Assembly (NCBI RefSeq): GCF_900094595.1
Contig: NZ_FMAD01000003.1
Location: 62,001 to 126,000, forward strand
Direction of reading: 5' to 3'
Length of the DNA: 64,000 nucleotides
DNA from: Cupriavidus alkaliphilus
GTDB lineage: Bacteria; Pseudomonadota; Gammaproteobacteria; Burkholderiales; Burkholderiaceae
Shown here: piece after piece, positions 19,526-28,814 of the stretch
Layout: each line of letters starts with the position of its first letter
How positions within the stretch are numbered: position 1 is the stretch's first letter
Notes under the pieces: generated by a model
The model's input: the letters and a program-made list of their open reading frames with translations, nothing else
Told to the model about the DNA's origin: nothing
Databases searched by the model: none
Made by a program: the position numbers and the translations under genes

Positions 19526-20443
19526 ATGTCCCAGCCAGAAGCGCCCGGTACGGCGACACCCGGGTCCCAGCCTGGAACGCAAGCCGAAAGCCCTGCGGCG
19601 CCGGCGCCCCAGGCGGCCGACCGCCCCGCGGTGCGCACCGTGTTCATCGTCTCGGATGGCACCGGCATCACCGCCGAGACCTTCAGCCACTCCATCCTGG
19701 CCCAGTTCGAGATGCGCTTCCGCAAGGTGCGCATGCCCTTCGTCGATACGCCGGAAAAGGCACATATCGCCGTCGGCAAGATCAACGAGGCGTTCCACAA
19801 CGAGGGCGTCCCCCCGATCGTCTTCACCACGCTGGTCAATCAGGAAGCGAACAAGGCACTGCGCCGCGCCAAGGCGATGATCCTGGACATGTTCCAGACC
19901 TTTATCGAGCCGCTCGAGAAGGAACTGGGCCTGAAGTCCACCCACGCCATCGGCCGCTTCCACCAGAATGCGGACACCGAGGCCTACAAGAACCGGATCG
20001 AGGCGATCAACTTCTCGCTGGCGCATGATGACGGCCAGTCACACAAGAACCTGGAAGAAGCCGATGTGATCCTGGTGGGCGTGTCGCGCAGCGGCAAGAC
20101 CCCGACCAGCCTCTACCTGGCGATGCAGTACGGGCTCAAGGCGGCCAACTATCCGCTGATTCCCGACGACTTCGAGCGCGGCAGGCTCCCATCGGCGCTG
20201 TATGCGTTCAAGCCGAAGATCTTCGGCCTGTCGATCGACCCGCACCGCCTGACCGAGATCCGCAACGAGCGCCGCCCCGGCAGCAAGTACGCCGCGCTGG
20301 AAAACTGCCGCTACGAGGTCAACGAGGCCGAGGCGATGATGCGGCGCGAAGGCATCAAGTGGCTGTCGTCGACGCACAAGTCGATCGAAGAGATCGCGAC
20401 CACGATCCTGCAGGAGATCAAGGTCGATCGCGACAACTACTGA
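19526..20443 (+). CDS. ppsR: PpsR/PSRP: PEP synthase regulatory kinase/phosphorylase
   Basis: This 305-aa DUF299-family protein reversibly phosphorylates PEP synthase on a threonine (ADP-dependent kinase, phosphate-dependent phosphorylase). The N-terminus [18 protein letters not shown] and the P-loop GVSRSGKT (residues 185-192) are diagnostic. A 35-residue Pro/Ala-rich N-terminal extension precedes the domain. ATG 19526 is preferred because the longer frame back to 19262 encodes no recognisable protein and lies in the divergent promoter region. The position next to ppsA matches the substrate. Confidence 0.95.
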   Translation: MSQPEAPGTATPGSQPGTQAESPAAPAPQAADRPAVRTVFIVSDGTGITAETFSHSILAQFEMRFRKVRMPFVDTPEKAHIAVGKINEAFHNEGVPPIVFTTLVNQEANKALRRAKAMILDMFQTFIEPLEKELGLKSTHAIGRFHQNADTEAYKNRIEAINFSLAHDDGQSHKNLEEADVILVGVSRSGKTPTSLYLAMQYGLKAANYPLIPDDFERGRLPSALYAFKPKIFGLSIDPHRLTEIRNERRPGSKYAALENCRYEVNEAEAMMRREGIKWLSSTHKSIEEIATTILQEIKVDRDNY

Positions 20444-20449
20444 AGCAAT

Positions 20450-20480
20450 AAAAAAAGCGGCCGCCCGGGCCGCTTTTTTT
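20450..20480. terminator. Bidirectional terminator between ppsR and the trmH-like gene
   Basis: A perfect 13-bp stem (20450-20462 with 20468-20480), AAAAAAAGCGGCC against GGCCGCTTTTTTT, has a 5-nt loop. The symmetric A/T tails let it serve both converging genes. Confidence 0.92.
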
Positions 20481-20499
20481 ATTGGCCGCGCCGCCGCGG

Positions 20500-21282
20500 T
20501 CAGCCGGCGCGCCGCTGGCGCACCGCCTCGAACAGGCAGATCGCCGTCGCCGCGGCCACGTTCAGCGACTCCATCCCGCCCGGTTGCGGAATGCCGACCT
20601 TGCGCGTGACATGCGCCATCCAGCCCTCGCTGACCCCTGCCCCTTCGTTGCCCACCACCCACGCCACCGGTCCGCGCAGGTCGGTATCGAACACCGCGGC
20701 GTCGGCATGCGACGAGGTCGCCAGCAGCGGGATCGCCAGCCGCGGCGCCAGCGCCTCGAGCGAGCAATGCTCGACGATATTCAGGTGGAAGTTCGCGCCC
20801 ATGCCGGCGCGCAGGGTCTTGACCGACCACGCGAAGGCACAGCCGGTGGCGAGGAAGGCGTCGCGGATGCCCGCCGCGGCCGCGCTGCGCAGGATCGAGC
20901 CGACATTGCCCGCGTCCTGCACCCCGTCCAGGATGATGCAGTCCTGCTCGATGCGCGCCGGCAGGTGGCCCGCCGGCGTCTCGATCACCAGCATCAGGTC
21001 GATGCCGTTGACCACGCCGCTGATCTGCGTGAACAGCGCATCGGCCAGCACCACCACGCGCTCGCTGTCCACCTCGGCCAGCAGCGGGGCCACTTCGGCG
21101 TGGTCGTAGTGGCGCTCCGACACCACGCAGGTCACGGGCTGGCCGCGCGCGGCCACATAGGCCTGCGCCAGGTGCACGCCGTCGAGCAGCGACTGCCCGG
21201 CCTTGCGGCGCTGGTGCGTGGAACCGGCAAGCGCCTTCAGGTGCTTGAACAGCGCGTTGTCGCGCGAGGTGACGTGCTTCAC
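20500..21282 (-). CDS. TrmH/SpoU-family RNA 2'-O-methyltransferase
   Basis: This 260-aa SPOUT methyltransferase modifies ribose 2'-OH groups in tRNA or rRNA using S-adenosylmethionine. Conserved motifs are [15 protein letters not shown] (motif 1), [14 protein letters not shown] (motif 2) and [18 protein letters not shown] (motif 3). An N-terminal substrate-binding domain begins [16 protein letters not shown]. It starts with GTG inside the rnhB stop (GTGA, 21282-21279). The target nucleotide is not predictable from sequence. Confidence 0.92.
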   Translation of the reverse strand: MKHVTSRDNALFKHLKALAGSTHQRRKAGQSLLDGVHLAQAYVAARGQPVTCVVSERHYDHAEVAPLLAEVDSERVVVLADALFTQISGVVNGIDLMLVIETPAGHLPARIEQDCIILDGVQDAGNVGSILRSAAAAGIRDAFLATGCAFAWSVKTLRAGMGANFHLNIVEHCSLEALAPRLAIPLLATSSHADAAVFDTDLRGPVAWVVGNEGAGVSEGWMAHVTRKVGIPQPGGMESLNVAAATAICLFEAVRQRRAG

Positions 21283-22052
21283 GATGCTTCGGGTGGCAGG
21301 AAGGTGCCGAGCTGGGTGGCGGCCTCGGTCGCGGCAGCGGCGAAGATGCCGGCGTCAGCGACCGCAATGTCTTCAGTCACCGGCGCGGCGGCGACCATGG
21401 CGGTAAACAGCGGCCGCTGCGCCAGTGCCTCGCGCACGGGCGCGAACGAGCGGCGATGGTGCGGGGTCGCGCCGAATTCGGCCAGCGCCGCCATATGCTG
21501 GGGCGTGCCGTAGCCGACGTGCGAATCGAAGCCGTACTGCGGGTAGGCCACGTGCAGCTCCATCAGGGCGCGGTCGCGCGCCACCTTGGCCAGGATCGAA
21601 GCCGCCGAGATCGCCTTGACCAGGGCATCGCCCTTGACGATGGCTTCGACCGGGTACGCGACCTGCGGACAGCGGTTGCCGTCGACCTGCACCAGGTCCG
21701 GCACCACGCCGCTGGCTGCCAGGCCCTGCACGGCACGCTGCATCGCCAGCATGCTGGCGTGCAGGATGTTGATGGAATCGATTTCCTCGACCGTGGCAAA
21801 GGCGATATGCCAGCCCAGCGCGCGTTCGCAGATCTTCTCGTACAGCGCTTCGCGCCTGGCGGCGGTCAGGATCTTGGAATCGGCCAGGCCGCGGATCGGG
21901 CGTTTCGGGTCGAGCACCACCGCGGCGGCATAGACCGGCCCCGCCAGCGGGCCGCGGCCCGCCTCGTCGACGCCGCACAGGCGCTGGACGGCGCCTGCGC
22001 CGGGCGCCAGGTCCAGTCCCAGTTGCGGAGAAGCAGCATTGCGCCGTGCCAT
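21279..22052 (-). CDS. rnhB: Ribonuclease HII
   Basis: RnhB (257 aa) cuts RNA in RNA-DNA hybrids and removes single misincorporated ribonucleotides. The motif [20 protein letters not shown] carries the catalytic Asp-Glu pair; further acidic residues are in VQVDGN and ARDRALMEL. There is a C-terminal extension of about 40 Ala-rich residues after the core. The ATG at 22052 overlaps the lpxB stop (TGATG), so it is coupled to lpxB as in many proteobacteria; an upstream start at 22118 would run inside lpxB. Confidence 0.96.
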   Translation of the reverse strand: MARRNAASPQLGLDLAPGAGAVQRLCGVDEAGRGPLAGPVYAAAVVLDPKRPIRGLADSKILTAARREALYEKICERALGWHIAFATVEEIDSINILHASMLAMQRAVQGLAASGVVPDLVQVDGNRCPQVAYPVEAIVKGDALVKAISAASILAKVARDRALMELHVAYPQYGFDSHVGYGTPQHMAALAEFGATPHHRRSFAPVREALAQRPLFTAMVAAAPVTEDIAVADAGIFAAAATEAATQLGTFLPPEAS

Positions 22053-23269
22053 CAGGCGGTCCCCCGGCTGCGCATCAGGTCGACCACGACATCGGCCGCC
22101 AGTTGCGCGGTGTTGCACTTGAGCGTCTCGTGCATGCGGGTGAAATGCTCGTACAGGAAGGCGGTATTGCCCTCGTCGTTGAGCTGCAGCAGGGTCTCGC
22201 GCGCCAGCGCCTCGGGCGTGGCGTCGTCCTGCAGCAGCTCGGGCACGACAAAGCGCCCTGAAAGGATATTAGGCAATCCCACGTACGGTAGATAACCCTG
22301 GCGCTTCATGATCTGCGCGGTCAGCCAGGGCACCTTGTACGAGATCACCATCGGTTTCTTGTACAGCGCCGCCTCGAGCGTGGCGGTGCCGCTCGCCAGC
22401 AGCACCACGTCGGCCGCTTCCATCGCCTGGTGCGACTTGCCGTCGACAATGGTCAGGCACAGTTCCGGATGCTGGTGGTGCAGGTCTTCGACGATGGCGC
22501 GCAGCGGCGCGCTCGCCGCCGGCAGCACGAACGCCAGCTTCGGGTCCATGCGCTGCATGCGAGCCATCGCCGCGAAAAAGGTGGCGCCGAGGTTGCGCAC
22601 CTCGGACTGGCGGCTGCCCGGCAGCACCGCCACCACGCGGTGGCCGGCCGGCAGGCCCAGCGCGGCGCGCGCACCGGCCACGTCGGGCACCATCGGGATC
22701 ACGTCGGCGAGCGGATGGCCCACGTAGGTGGCCGGAATGCCGGCCTTGGCGTAGATCTCGGGCTCGAACGGGAACAGGCACAGGATGTGGTCGACCGCGC
22801 GCGCGATGGTGCGGATGCGCCCGCCGCGCCAGGCCCAGATCGACGGGCTGACGAAATGCACCACCGGGATGCCGGCGCGGCGCAGCGGCACTTCCAGGCC
22901 GAAATTGAAGTCCGGGGCATCGACCCCGATAAAGCACAGCGGCGGCTCGGCCAGCAGCCAGTCGCGCACTGCGCGCCGCGTGGCGAGGATCTCGCGCAGC
23001 GAGCCCAGCACCTCGACATAGCCGTTGACCGACAGCGTTTCCATCGGCCAGCGCGAGGTGAAGCCCTGCGCCATCATGCGCTTGCCGCCGATGCCGGCGT
23101 AGTCGACCGCCTTGCCGGTCTCCGCCAGGCGGGCCTGCAGCCCGCCCATCATCAGCGAAGCCAGCAGGTCGCCCGAGGCCTCGCCAGCCACCATGGCGAT
23201 GGTGCCGCGCTTGCCCGCGGCGCTGCCGCTGCCCGCGGGCAGGTCCTTCCGAATCGCGGCGTCAGCCAT
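22052..23269 (-). CDS. lpxB: Lipid-A-disaccharide synthase
   Basis: LpxB (405 aa) joins UDP-2,3-diacylglucosamine and lipid X to form the lipid A disaccharide at the inner face of the inner membrane. The GT-B glycosyltransferase fold starts [16 protein letters not shown], with [23 protein letters not shown] and [12 protein letters not shown] as conserved family segments. It ends near the rnhB start, with 12 bp separating it from the lpxA stop upstream. Length is a little above the E. coli 382 aa because of a short N-terminal extension. Confidence 0.97.
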   Translation of the reverse strand: MADAAIRKDLPAGSGSAAGKRGTIAMVAGEASGDLLASLMMGGLQARLAETGKAVDYAGIGGKRMMAQGFTSRWPMETLSVNGYVEVLGSLREILATRRAVRDWLLAEPPLCFIGVDAPDFNFGLEVPLRRAGIPVVHFVSPSIWAWRGGRIRTIARAVDHILCLFPFEPEIYAKAGIPATYVGHPLADVIPMVPDVAGARAALGLPAGHRVVAVLPGSRQSEVRNLGATFFAAMARMQRMDPKLAFVLPAASAPLRAIVEDLHHQHPELCLTIVDGKSHQAMEAADVVLLASGTATLEAALYKKPMVISYKVPWLTAQIMKRQGYLPYVGLPNILSGRFVVPELLQDDATPEALARETLLQLNDEGNTAFLYEHFTRMHETLKCNTAQLAADVVVDLMRSRGTA

Positions 23270-23281
23270 GTGGGTCCGGTC

Positions 23282-24085
23282 TCAGCGCACGATGCCGCGC
23301 TGGGTGGCGGCAAGGAAGTCGACAAAGGCCTGCAGCGGCGCCGCGGTGCCGGCATCCACCTGGGCCAGCAATGCGGAAATCTCGTTGCGCGCCTCGTCGA
23401 AGCTGAGGTCGGACTTGTAAAGCAGCTTGTAGGCCTGGCGCAGCGCGGCGATCTGGCCGGCGTCGAAGCCGCGGCGGCGCAGTCCTTCGACATTGATGCC
23501 GTGCGGCGTGGCCTTGTTGCCGCTCTTGTCGCTGGCCGCGATCACGAACGGCGGGACATCCTGCACCAGCGCCGAGGCGCCGCCCAGCATCGCATGGGCG
23601 CCGATACGCACGAACTGGTGCACGCCGCTCATGCCGCCCAGGATGGCCCAGTCACCGACCTCGACGTGGCCGGCGATCTGCGCGTTGCTGGAAAACACGG
23701 TGTGGTTGCCGACCATGCAGTCATGGGCGATATGGACGTAGGCCATGATCCAGTTGTCGTTGCCGATGCTGGTCAGGCCGCGGTCCTGCACCGTGCCGGT
23801 GTGGATCGTGGTGAATTCGCGGATGGTGTTGCGGTCGCCGATCTCGAGCCGGGTCGGCTCGTTGCGGTACTTCATGTCCTGCGGCACGCCGCCGACCGAG
23901 GCATAGGGGCCGATGTTGTTGCCCGCGCCGATCGTGGTATGGCCCTCGACCGTCGTATGCGAGCCGATCCGGGTGCCGCTGCCGACCCGCACGTTGGGGC
24001 CGACGATGGAGAACGGGCCGACGCTCACGTCGGCGGCCAGCTCTGCCTTCGGGTCGACCAGTGCGGTGGGGTGGATTTGCGTCAT
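23282..24085 (-). CDS. lpxA: UDP-N-acetylglucosamine acyltransferase
   Basis: LpxA (267 aa) transfers a 3-hydroxyacyl chain from ACP to UDP-GlcNAc, the first step of lipid A synthesis. It begins [20 protein letters not shown] and shows hexapeptide repeats of the left-handed beta-helix. The catalytic His region [13 protein letters not shown] is followed by [13 protein letters not shown], and a helical C-terminus completes the trimeric enzyme. It sits in the lpxD-fabZ-lpxA-lpxB order typical of Gram-negatives. Confidence 0.97.
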   Translation of the reverse strand: MTQIHPTALVDPKAELAADVSVGPFSIVGPNVRVGSGTRIGSHTTVEGHTTIGAGNNIGPYASVGGVPQDMKYRNEPTRLEIGDRNTIREFTTIHTGTVQDRGLTSIGNDNWIMAYVHIAHDCMVGNHTVFSSNAQIAGHVEVGDWAILGGMSGVHQFVRIGAHAMLGGASALVQDVPPFVIAASDKSGNKATPHGINVEGLRRRGFDAGQIAALRQAYKLLYKSDLSFDEARNEISALLAQVDAGTAAPLQAFVDFLAATQRGIVR

Positions 24086-24219
24086 GCGTACTGTCCTGTG
24101 ATGGGTCTGGTGAAGGATGGGCCAATGCGCCGGGCAAAGGTTCCCGTCCGGGCCATGCGCCCCCGCGGCACGGGGACGCGGCAGTCAGCCCGCGGCAGCG
24201 CCGCGGGCCGCGGGCTGCC

Positions 24220-24669
24220 TCACTCGGCCTGCTTCACGGTGCACATCAGCTCCGCCTCGCAGGCCACCTTGTCGTCGACCGTGGCAAACGCCTTGAACTT
24301 CCAGATGCCGCGGATATAGCGCTCGACCGTCACGTTCATGTGCAGCTGGTCGCCCGGGTACACCACCTGCTTGAAGCGGGCGCCGTCGATGCCGACGAAG
24401 TAGTACAGCGCGCCTTCCTTGCGCTCCATGTCGGCGCCGAAGGTCAGCAGGCCGGCCGACTGCGCCAGCGCTTCCAGGATCATCACGCCCGGCATCACCG
24501 GCTGCTCGGGGAAATGGCCCTGGAAGTATGGCTCGTTGATGGTGACGTTCTTCAGGGTCTTGATCCGCTTTTGCGCCTCGAACTCCAGCACGCGGTCGAC
24601 CAGCAGGAACGGGTACCGGTGCGGCAGCAGCTTGAGGATCTTGCGGATATCGATTTCGGCCGCGCTCAT
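24220..24669 (-). CDS. fabZ: 3-hydroxyacyl-[ACP] dehydratase FabZ
   Basis: FabZ (149 aa) dehydrates beta-hydroxyacyl-ACP in fatty acid elongation and balances flux with lipid A synthesis. The hot-dog fold active site is clear: His52 in [14 protein letters not shown] and Glu66 in [10 protein letters not shown]. It lies 12 bp after lpxD and 134 bp before lpxA, an arrangement that links fatty acid and lipid A production. Confidence 0.97.
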   Translation of the reverse strand: MSAAEIDIRKILKLLPHRYPFLLVDRVLEFEAQKRIKTLKNVTINEPYFQGHFPEQPVMPGVMILEALAQSAGLLTFGADMERKEGALYYFVGIDGARFKQVVYPGDQLHMNVTVERYIRGIWKFKAFATVDDKVACEAELMCTVKQAE

Positions 24670-24681
24670 GATGATTTCTCT

Positions 24682-25773
24682 TTAGTCTTGTGAGGGTTGG
24701 GACCCGGCGGCCTGGCCGCGCAGGCGGCGTTCCAGCGCCACCACCCGTTCGCGCAGCTTGCTCAGGCCGCGCACGATGGCTGCGTTGCGCTCCCACTCGC
24801 CGTGCGGCAGGAACGGGAACACGCTGGTGAAATGGCCGCCGGGCTTGGTAATGGATTTGGTGATCGAGGTGCCGCCCGACACCGTGGTGCGGTCGGCAAT
24901 GGTCAGGTGGCCGGCAAAGTTGGCGGCGCCGCCGATCACGCAGAAGCGGCCGATGCGCGTGCTGCCCGACACCGCGGCGCAGCCGGCGATGACCGTATGC
25001 GCGCCGACCCGCACGTTGTGCGCGATCTGGACCTGGTTGTCGATCTTGCAGCCGTCCTCGATCACGGTGTCGGCCATGGCGCCGCGATCGATCGCGGTAT
25101 TGGCGCCGACCTCGACGTCCTGGCCCAGCACCGCGCGCCCGGTCTGCGGGATCTTCACGTATTCCACCCCGGTCGCGCTGATGTCCGGCGCGAAGCCGAA
25201 GCCATCGGCACCGATCACCACGCCGCTGTGCAGGATGGCGCGGGCGCCGACCACGCAGTGGTGGTAGACCGAGACATTGGCGTAGAGCAGCGCATCGTCG
25301 CCGATCTCGGCATGCGCGCCGACATAGCCGTTGGCCAGGATGCGCACGCGCTCGCCCAGGCGCGCGCCGGCTTCGATGACCACGTTGGGGCCGATGTAGC
25401 ACGAGGCCGGCACCACCGCGTCGGGCGCCACCGTGGCGCGCGCGTCGATGCCGGTGCGCGCATCGGTATTGGCGGCGCGGTCGAAACGCTGCGCCACGCG
25501 GGCAAAGCAAACGTAGGGATTGCGCGCCACCAGCCAGTTGCGGCCGTCGGCCTTGCCTTCGGCGCGCACGCGCTCGAGGTCGGCGGCCGAGACGATCACG
25601 GCGCCGGCCCTGGAATCCAGCGCCTGCTGCAGGTAGAGCGGATTGGACAGGAACGAGAGCTCGCCCGGTCCGGCCTGGTCGAGGGGGGCCAGGCCGGTGA
25701 TCGCCAGGTCGGGGTCACCCACAACCTGCGCGCCGTTCTCGGTGGCGAGCTGACCCAGTGTGGGTGTCTGCAT
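24682..25773 (-). CDS. lpxD: UDP-3-O-(3-hydroxyacyl)glucosamine N-acyltransferase
   Basis: LpxD (363 aa) adds the second 3-hydroxyacyl chain, to the amino group of the glucosamine precursor. The N-terminal uridine-binding domain includes LSFLSNPLYLQQALDSRA; the hexapeptide-repeat domain includes GANTAIDRGAM and the catalytic His region QIAHNVRVGAH. It ends with a long C-terminal helix (LSKLRERVVALERRLRG). An AGGAAG Shine-Dalgarno precedes the ATG. Confidence 0.97.
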   Translation of the reverse strand: MQTPTLGQLATENGAQVVGDPDLAITGLAPLDQAGPGELSFLSNPLYLQQALDSRAGAVIVSAADLERVRAEGKADGRNWLVARNPYVCFARVAQRFDRAANTDARTGIDARATVAPDAVVPASCYIGPNVVIEAGARLGERVRILANGYVGAHAEIGDDALLYANVSVYHHCVVGARAILHSGVVIGADGFGFAPDISATGVEYVKIPQTGRAVLGQDVEVGANTAIDRGAMADTVIEDGCKIDNQVQIAHNVRVGAHTVIAGCAAVSGSTRIGRFCVIGGAANFAGHLTIADRTTVSGGTSITKSITKPGGHFTSVFPFLPHGEWERNAAIVRGLSKLRERVVALERRLRGQAAGSQPSQD

Positions 25774-25830
25774 GGCGGTACTTCCTGATGAAAGAACGAA
25801 CGAAGGAACGAACGACGAAGCGGCGGCGGC

Positions 25831-26358
25831 TTACTTGCCGCCGGCGTTCAGCACCTTCATCACGTCGTCGGTGATATCGATGCGCGGATTCACGTACACC
25901 GCTTCCTGCACGATCAGGTCGTACTTGCGCTGCTCGGCGAGCTGGCGGATCACGCGGTTGGCGCGCTCCAGCACCTGGGCCAGCTCCTCGTTGCGGCGCT
26001 GGTTCAGGTCCTCGCGGAATTCGCGCTGCTTGCGCTGGAACTCGCGGTCCAGGTCAGCCACTTCGCGCTGGCGGCGCTGGCGGTCGGAATCGGCCAGCAC
26101 GGCCGTGTCCTTGTCCAGCTTGTCGGCCATGCCCTTGATCTTCTGGGCCATGTCCTGCAGCTCGCGGTCGCGCTTGGAGAACTCCTGCTCCAGCTTGACC
26201 TGGGCTGCCTTGGCCGGCTGCGAATCGCGCAGGATGCGCTCGGAATTGACCGCGGCGATGCGCGCTTCCTGGGCCGAGGCCGGCAGCGCGGCACACAGCG
26301 CCGCGGTGGCGAGCGCGGCGGCGCCCAGGGACTTGACCAGTTTGGATGTTGTAGTCAT
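25831..26358 (-). CDS. skp: Periplasmic OMP chaperone Skp/OmpH
   Basis: This 175-aa Skp/OmpH protein is a trimeric periplasmic chaperone that carries unfolded outer-membrane proteins to the BAM complex. A signal peptide (residues 1-29, ending ASA before Gln) is followed by ARIAAVNSERILRDSQPAK, the family N-terminal strand. Long charged coiled-coil tentacles (about residues 50-135) come next, then KYDLIVQEAVYVNPRIDITDDV, which completes the body domain. It is encoded 22 bp downstream of bamA, its functional partner. Confidence 0.95.
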   Translation of the reverse strand: MTTTSKLVKSLGAAALATAALCAALPASAQEARIAAVNSERILRDSQPAKAAQVKLEQEFSKRDRELQDMAQKIKGMADKLDKDTAVLADSDRQRRQREVADLDREFQRKQREFREDLNQRRNEELAQVLERANRVIRQLAEQRKYDLIVQEAVYVNPRIDITDDVMKVLNAGGK

Positions 26359-26380
26359 GAAAACAGATCCTTTTTCAGAA

Positions 26381-28714
26381 TCAGAATGCCGTGCCGATCT
26401 GGAACTGGAAGCGCTGGACCTTGTCGTTGGTGTCGCGCCTGAGCGGGAAGCCCATGCTGAGCTTCAGCGGCCCGATCGGCGACAGCCACGACATGCCGAA
26501 GCCGGTCGAGTACTTCAGATCGCTGAAGCTCAGCGGCTCGCCTTCCTGATAGACGTTACCGAAGTCGAAGAAGGTGAACAGGCGCAGCGTGCGGTCCACG
26601 CCCGAGCCCGGCAGCGGGAAGATGAACTCGATGTTGCCGATCATCTTGGAGGCGCCGCCCACCGGGTTGCCGTTCTGGTCCTTCGGGCCCAGCGTGCTGG
26701 TCTGGTAGCCGCGCACCGAGCCGATACCGCCGGCGTAGAAGTACTTGAACACCGGGAACGGCGTGTTGCCGTAGCCGTGGCCGTAGGCGACCTCGCCGTT
26801 CAGTGCCAGGGTGAAGGCCTTCGAGATCGGATAGAAGTACTGCTGCTGCACGCTGGCGCGGTAGTACTGCGTATCGCCGCCCGGCAGGCCGACTTCGAGG
26901 TTGGCCTGGGTGTACGGGCCCTTGGTCGGGACCAGCGCGCTGTCGCGGCGGTCGCGCGCCCAGCCGATCGTGAACGGGAAGTTGTTGATGCCGTCGCCGG
27001 AGCTCTTGCCGATCTTGTTCAGCCAGTCGGTGTACTGGGTCGGCGTGTTGACCGAGGTGTACACCTGGGTGCGTTCGTAGCCGATGCCGAAGAACACGGT
27101 ATCGACTTCCGAGAACGGCACGCCGAACTTGAAGCCGCCGCCGGCCGAGACGATCTTGTAGTCCTGGTCGCCGGTGTAGTACAGCGGGCGCGAGGTACGG
27201 TAGTAGATATCGGTCGAGCGGCTGATGCCGTCCACCGTGAAGTACGGGTCGTACTGCGTCAGCGCAATGGTGCGGAACGACTTGGCGGTGTTAACGTCCA
27301 GGCCCAGGCTGGTACCGGAGCCGAACACGTTGTCCTGGCGCAGGCCGGCCTGCAGCACCAGCTTGTCGGTCGACGAGAAGCCCACGCCCAGGCTGATCTG
27401 GCCGGTCGGCTTTTCGGTCACGTTGACGTTCACATCGACCTGGTCGGGCGCCCCGGGCACGTCTTCGGTGGTGATGTTGGTGTCGGTGAAGTAGCCGGTA
27501 CGGTTGATACGTGCCTGCGACTGCTGCAGCTTTTCGCTGTCGAACCACGAGCTTTCCATCTGGCGCATTTCGCGCCGCACCACTTCGTCGCGGGTCTTGC
27601 TGTTGCCGACCACGTTGACGCGGCGCACGTAGACGCGGCGGCCCGGATCGACCATCAGGGTCAGCGCGACTTCACGCTTTTCCTTGTCGATCTGCGGTTG
27701 CGGGTTGATGGTGGTGAACGCGTAGCCATAGGTGCCGAGCAGGTCGGTAATGGCCTTGGTGCTCTGCGTCAGCTTCTCGGACGAGAAAATATCGCCCTTC
27801 TTCAGCTGCAGCAGCTTTTCCATTTCTTCCTGCTTGCCCAGCAGCTCGCCGGCCAGGCGCACGTCGGAAACCTTGTACTGCTCGCCTTCCTTGATGTTCA
27901 GCGTCAGGAAGATGTCTTTCTTGTCGGGCGTGATCGAGACCTGGGTCGATTCGATGGCGAATTCCAGGTAGCCGCGGTTCAGGTAGTACGAGCGCAGCGC
28001 TTCCAGGTCGGCGGTCAGCTTCTGCTTCGAGTACAGGTCGTTCTTGGTGTACCACGACAGCCAGTTGGGCGTGGACAACTGCATCTCGTCGCGCAGCGTG
28101 CTTTCCTTGAAGGCCTTGTTGCCGACGATATTGATCTGGCGGATCTTGGCGACCGGACCTTCGTCGACATTGAACACCACCGAGACGCGGTTGCGGTCCA
28201 CCGGCGTGATCGTGGTCTGCACATCGGCGGCATAGTAGCCGCGCGCGACGTACTGGCGCTTGAGCTCCTGCTCGGCCTTGTCGATCAGCGCCTTGTCGTA
28301 GTAGCGGGCCTCGGCCACGCCGACCGCGCGCAGCGAGCGGCGCAGCGTGTCCTTGTCGAATTCCTTGATGCCGACGAACTCGAGCTGCGAGATCGCCGGG
28401 CGCTCTTCGACCTGCACCACCAGCACGCCGTCTTCGGAGCGGATCTGCACGTCCTTGAAGAAGCCGGTATTGTAGAGGGCACGGATGGCATCGGCGCCCT
28501 TGTCATCGGTGAAGGTTTCCCCGACGCGCACCGGCAGGTAGCCAAACACGGTACCCGGTTCGACGCGTTGCAGGCCCTCAACGCGGATGTCCCTGACGAC
28601 GAACGGATCGGCAGCCCAGCCCGCCGGGCTCCAGGCTGCAATAACGGCACTCGCCAGCAAACCCAGCGAAATGCGCTTATGTCTGATCAATGTTGATCCC
28701 CTCTTTGATTCCAT
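26381..28714 (-). CDS. bamA: Outer membrane protein assembly factor BamA
   Basis: BamA (up to 777 aa) is the essential Omp85 core that inserts beta-barrel proteins into the outer membrane. A signal peptide ends near WSPAGWA; five POTRA domains follow (about residues 35-435), then a 16-stranded barrel ending FQFQIGTAF with the C-terminal Phe signal. GGIGSVRGY and GFGMSWLSPIGPL are barrel hallmarks. An alternative start is a TTG at 28690, eight codons in, which has a strong AGAGGGG Shine-Dalgarno and yields a more typical signal peptide. Confidence 0.97.
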   Translation of the reverse strand: MESKRGSTLIRHKRISLGLLASAVIAAWSPAGWAADPFVVRDIRVEGLQRVEPGTVFGYLPVRVGETFTDDKGADAIRALYNTGFFKDVQIRSEDGVLVVQVEERPAISQLEFVGIKEFDKDTLRRSLRAVGVAEARYYDKALIDKAEQELKRQYVARGYYAADVQTTITPVDRNRVSVVFNVDEGPVAKIRQINIVGNKAFKESTLRDEMQLSTPNWLSWYTKNDLYSKQKLTADLEALRSYYLNRGYLEFAIESTQVSITPDKKDIFLTLNIKEGEQYKVSDVRLAGELLGKQEEMEKLLQLKKGDIFSSEKLTQSTKAITDLLGTYGYAFTTINPQPQIDKEKREVALTLMVDPGRRVYVRRVNVVGNSKTRDEVVRREMRQMESSWFDSEKLQQSQARINRTGYFTDTNITTEDVPGAPDQVDVNVNVTEKPTGQISLGVGFSSTDKLVLQAGLRQDNVFGSGTSLGLDVNTAKSFRTIALTQYDPYFTVDGISRSTDIYYRTSRPLYYTGDQDYKIVSAGGGFKFGVPFSEVDTVFFGIGYERTQVYTSVNTPTQYTDWLNKIGKSSGDGINNFPFTIGWARDRRDSALVPTKGPYTQANLEVGLPGGDTQYYRASVQQQYFYPISKAFTLALNGEVAYGHGYGNTPFPVFKYFYAGGIGSVRGYQTSTLGPKDQNGNPVGGASKMIGNIEFIFPLPGSGVDRTLRLFTFFDFGNVYQEGEPLSFSDLKYSTGFGMSWLSPIGPLKLSMGFPLRRDTNDKVQRFQFQIGTAF

Positions 28715-28814
28715 CCAGGATTGCGCTCCGATGCCTCATTGGACTGCGCCTGGCAAATGGCGTCCCCGGCGACGGTGTCCGACGACACCACCACCCCCTT
28801 GCCGACACACGTTT

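Noticed and set aside
25760..28696. Very long open frame opposite skp and bamA
   Set aside because: Antisense shadow of two certain genes; the composition mirrors the codon bias of the real frame.
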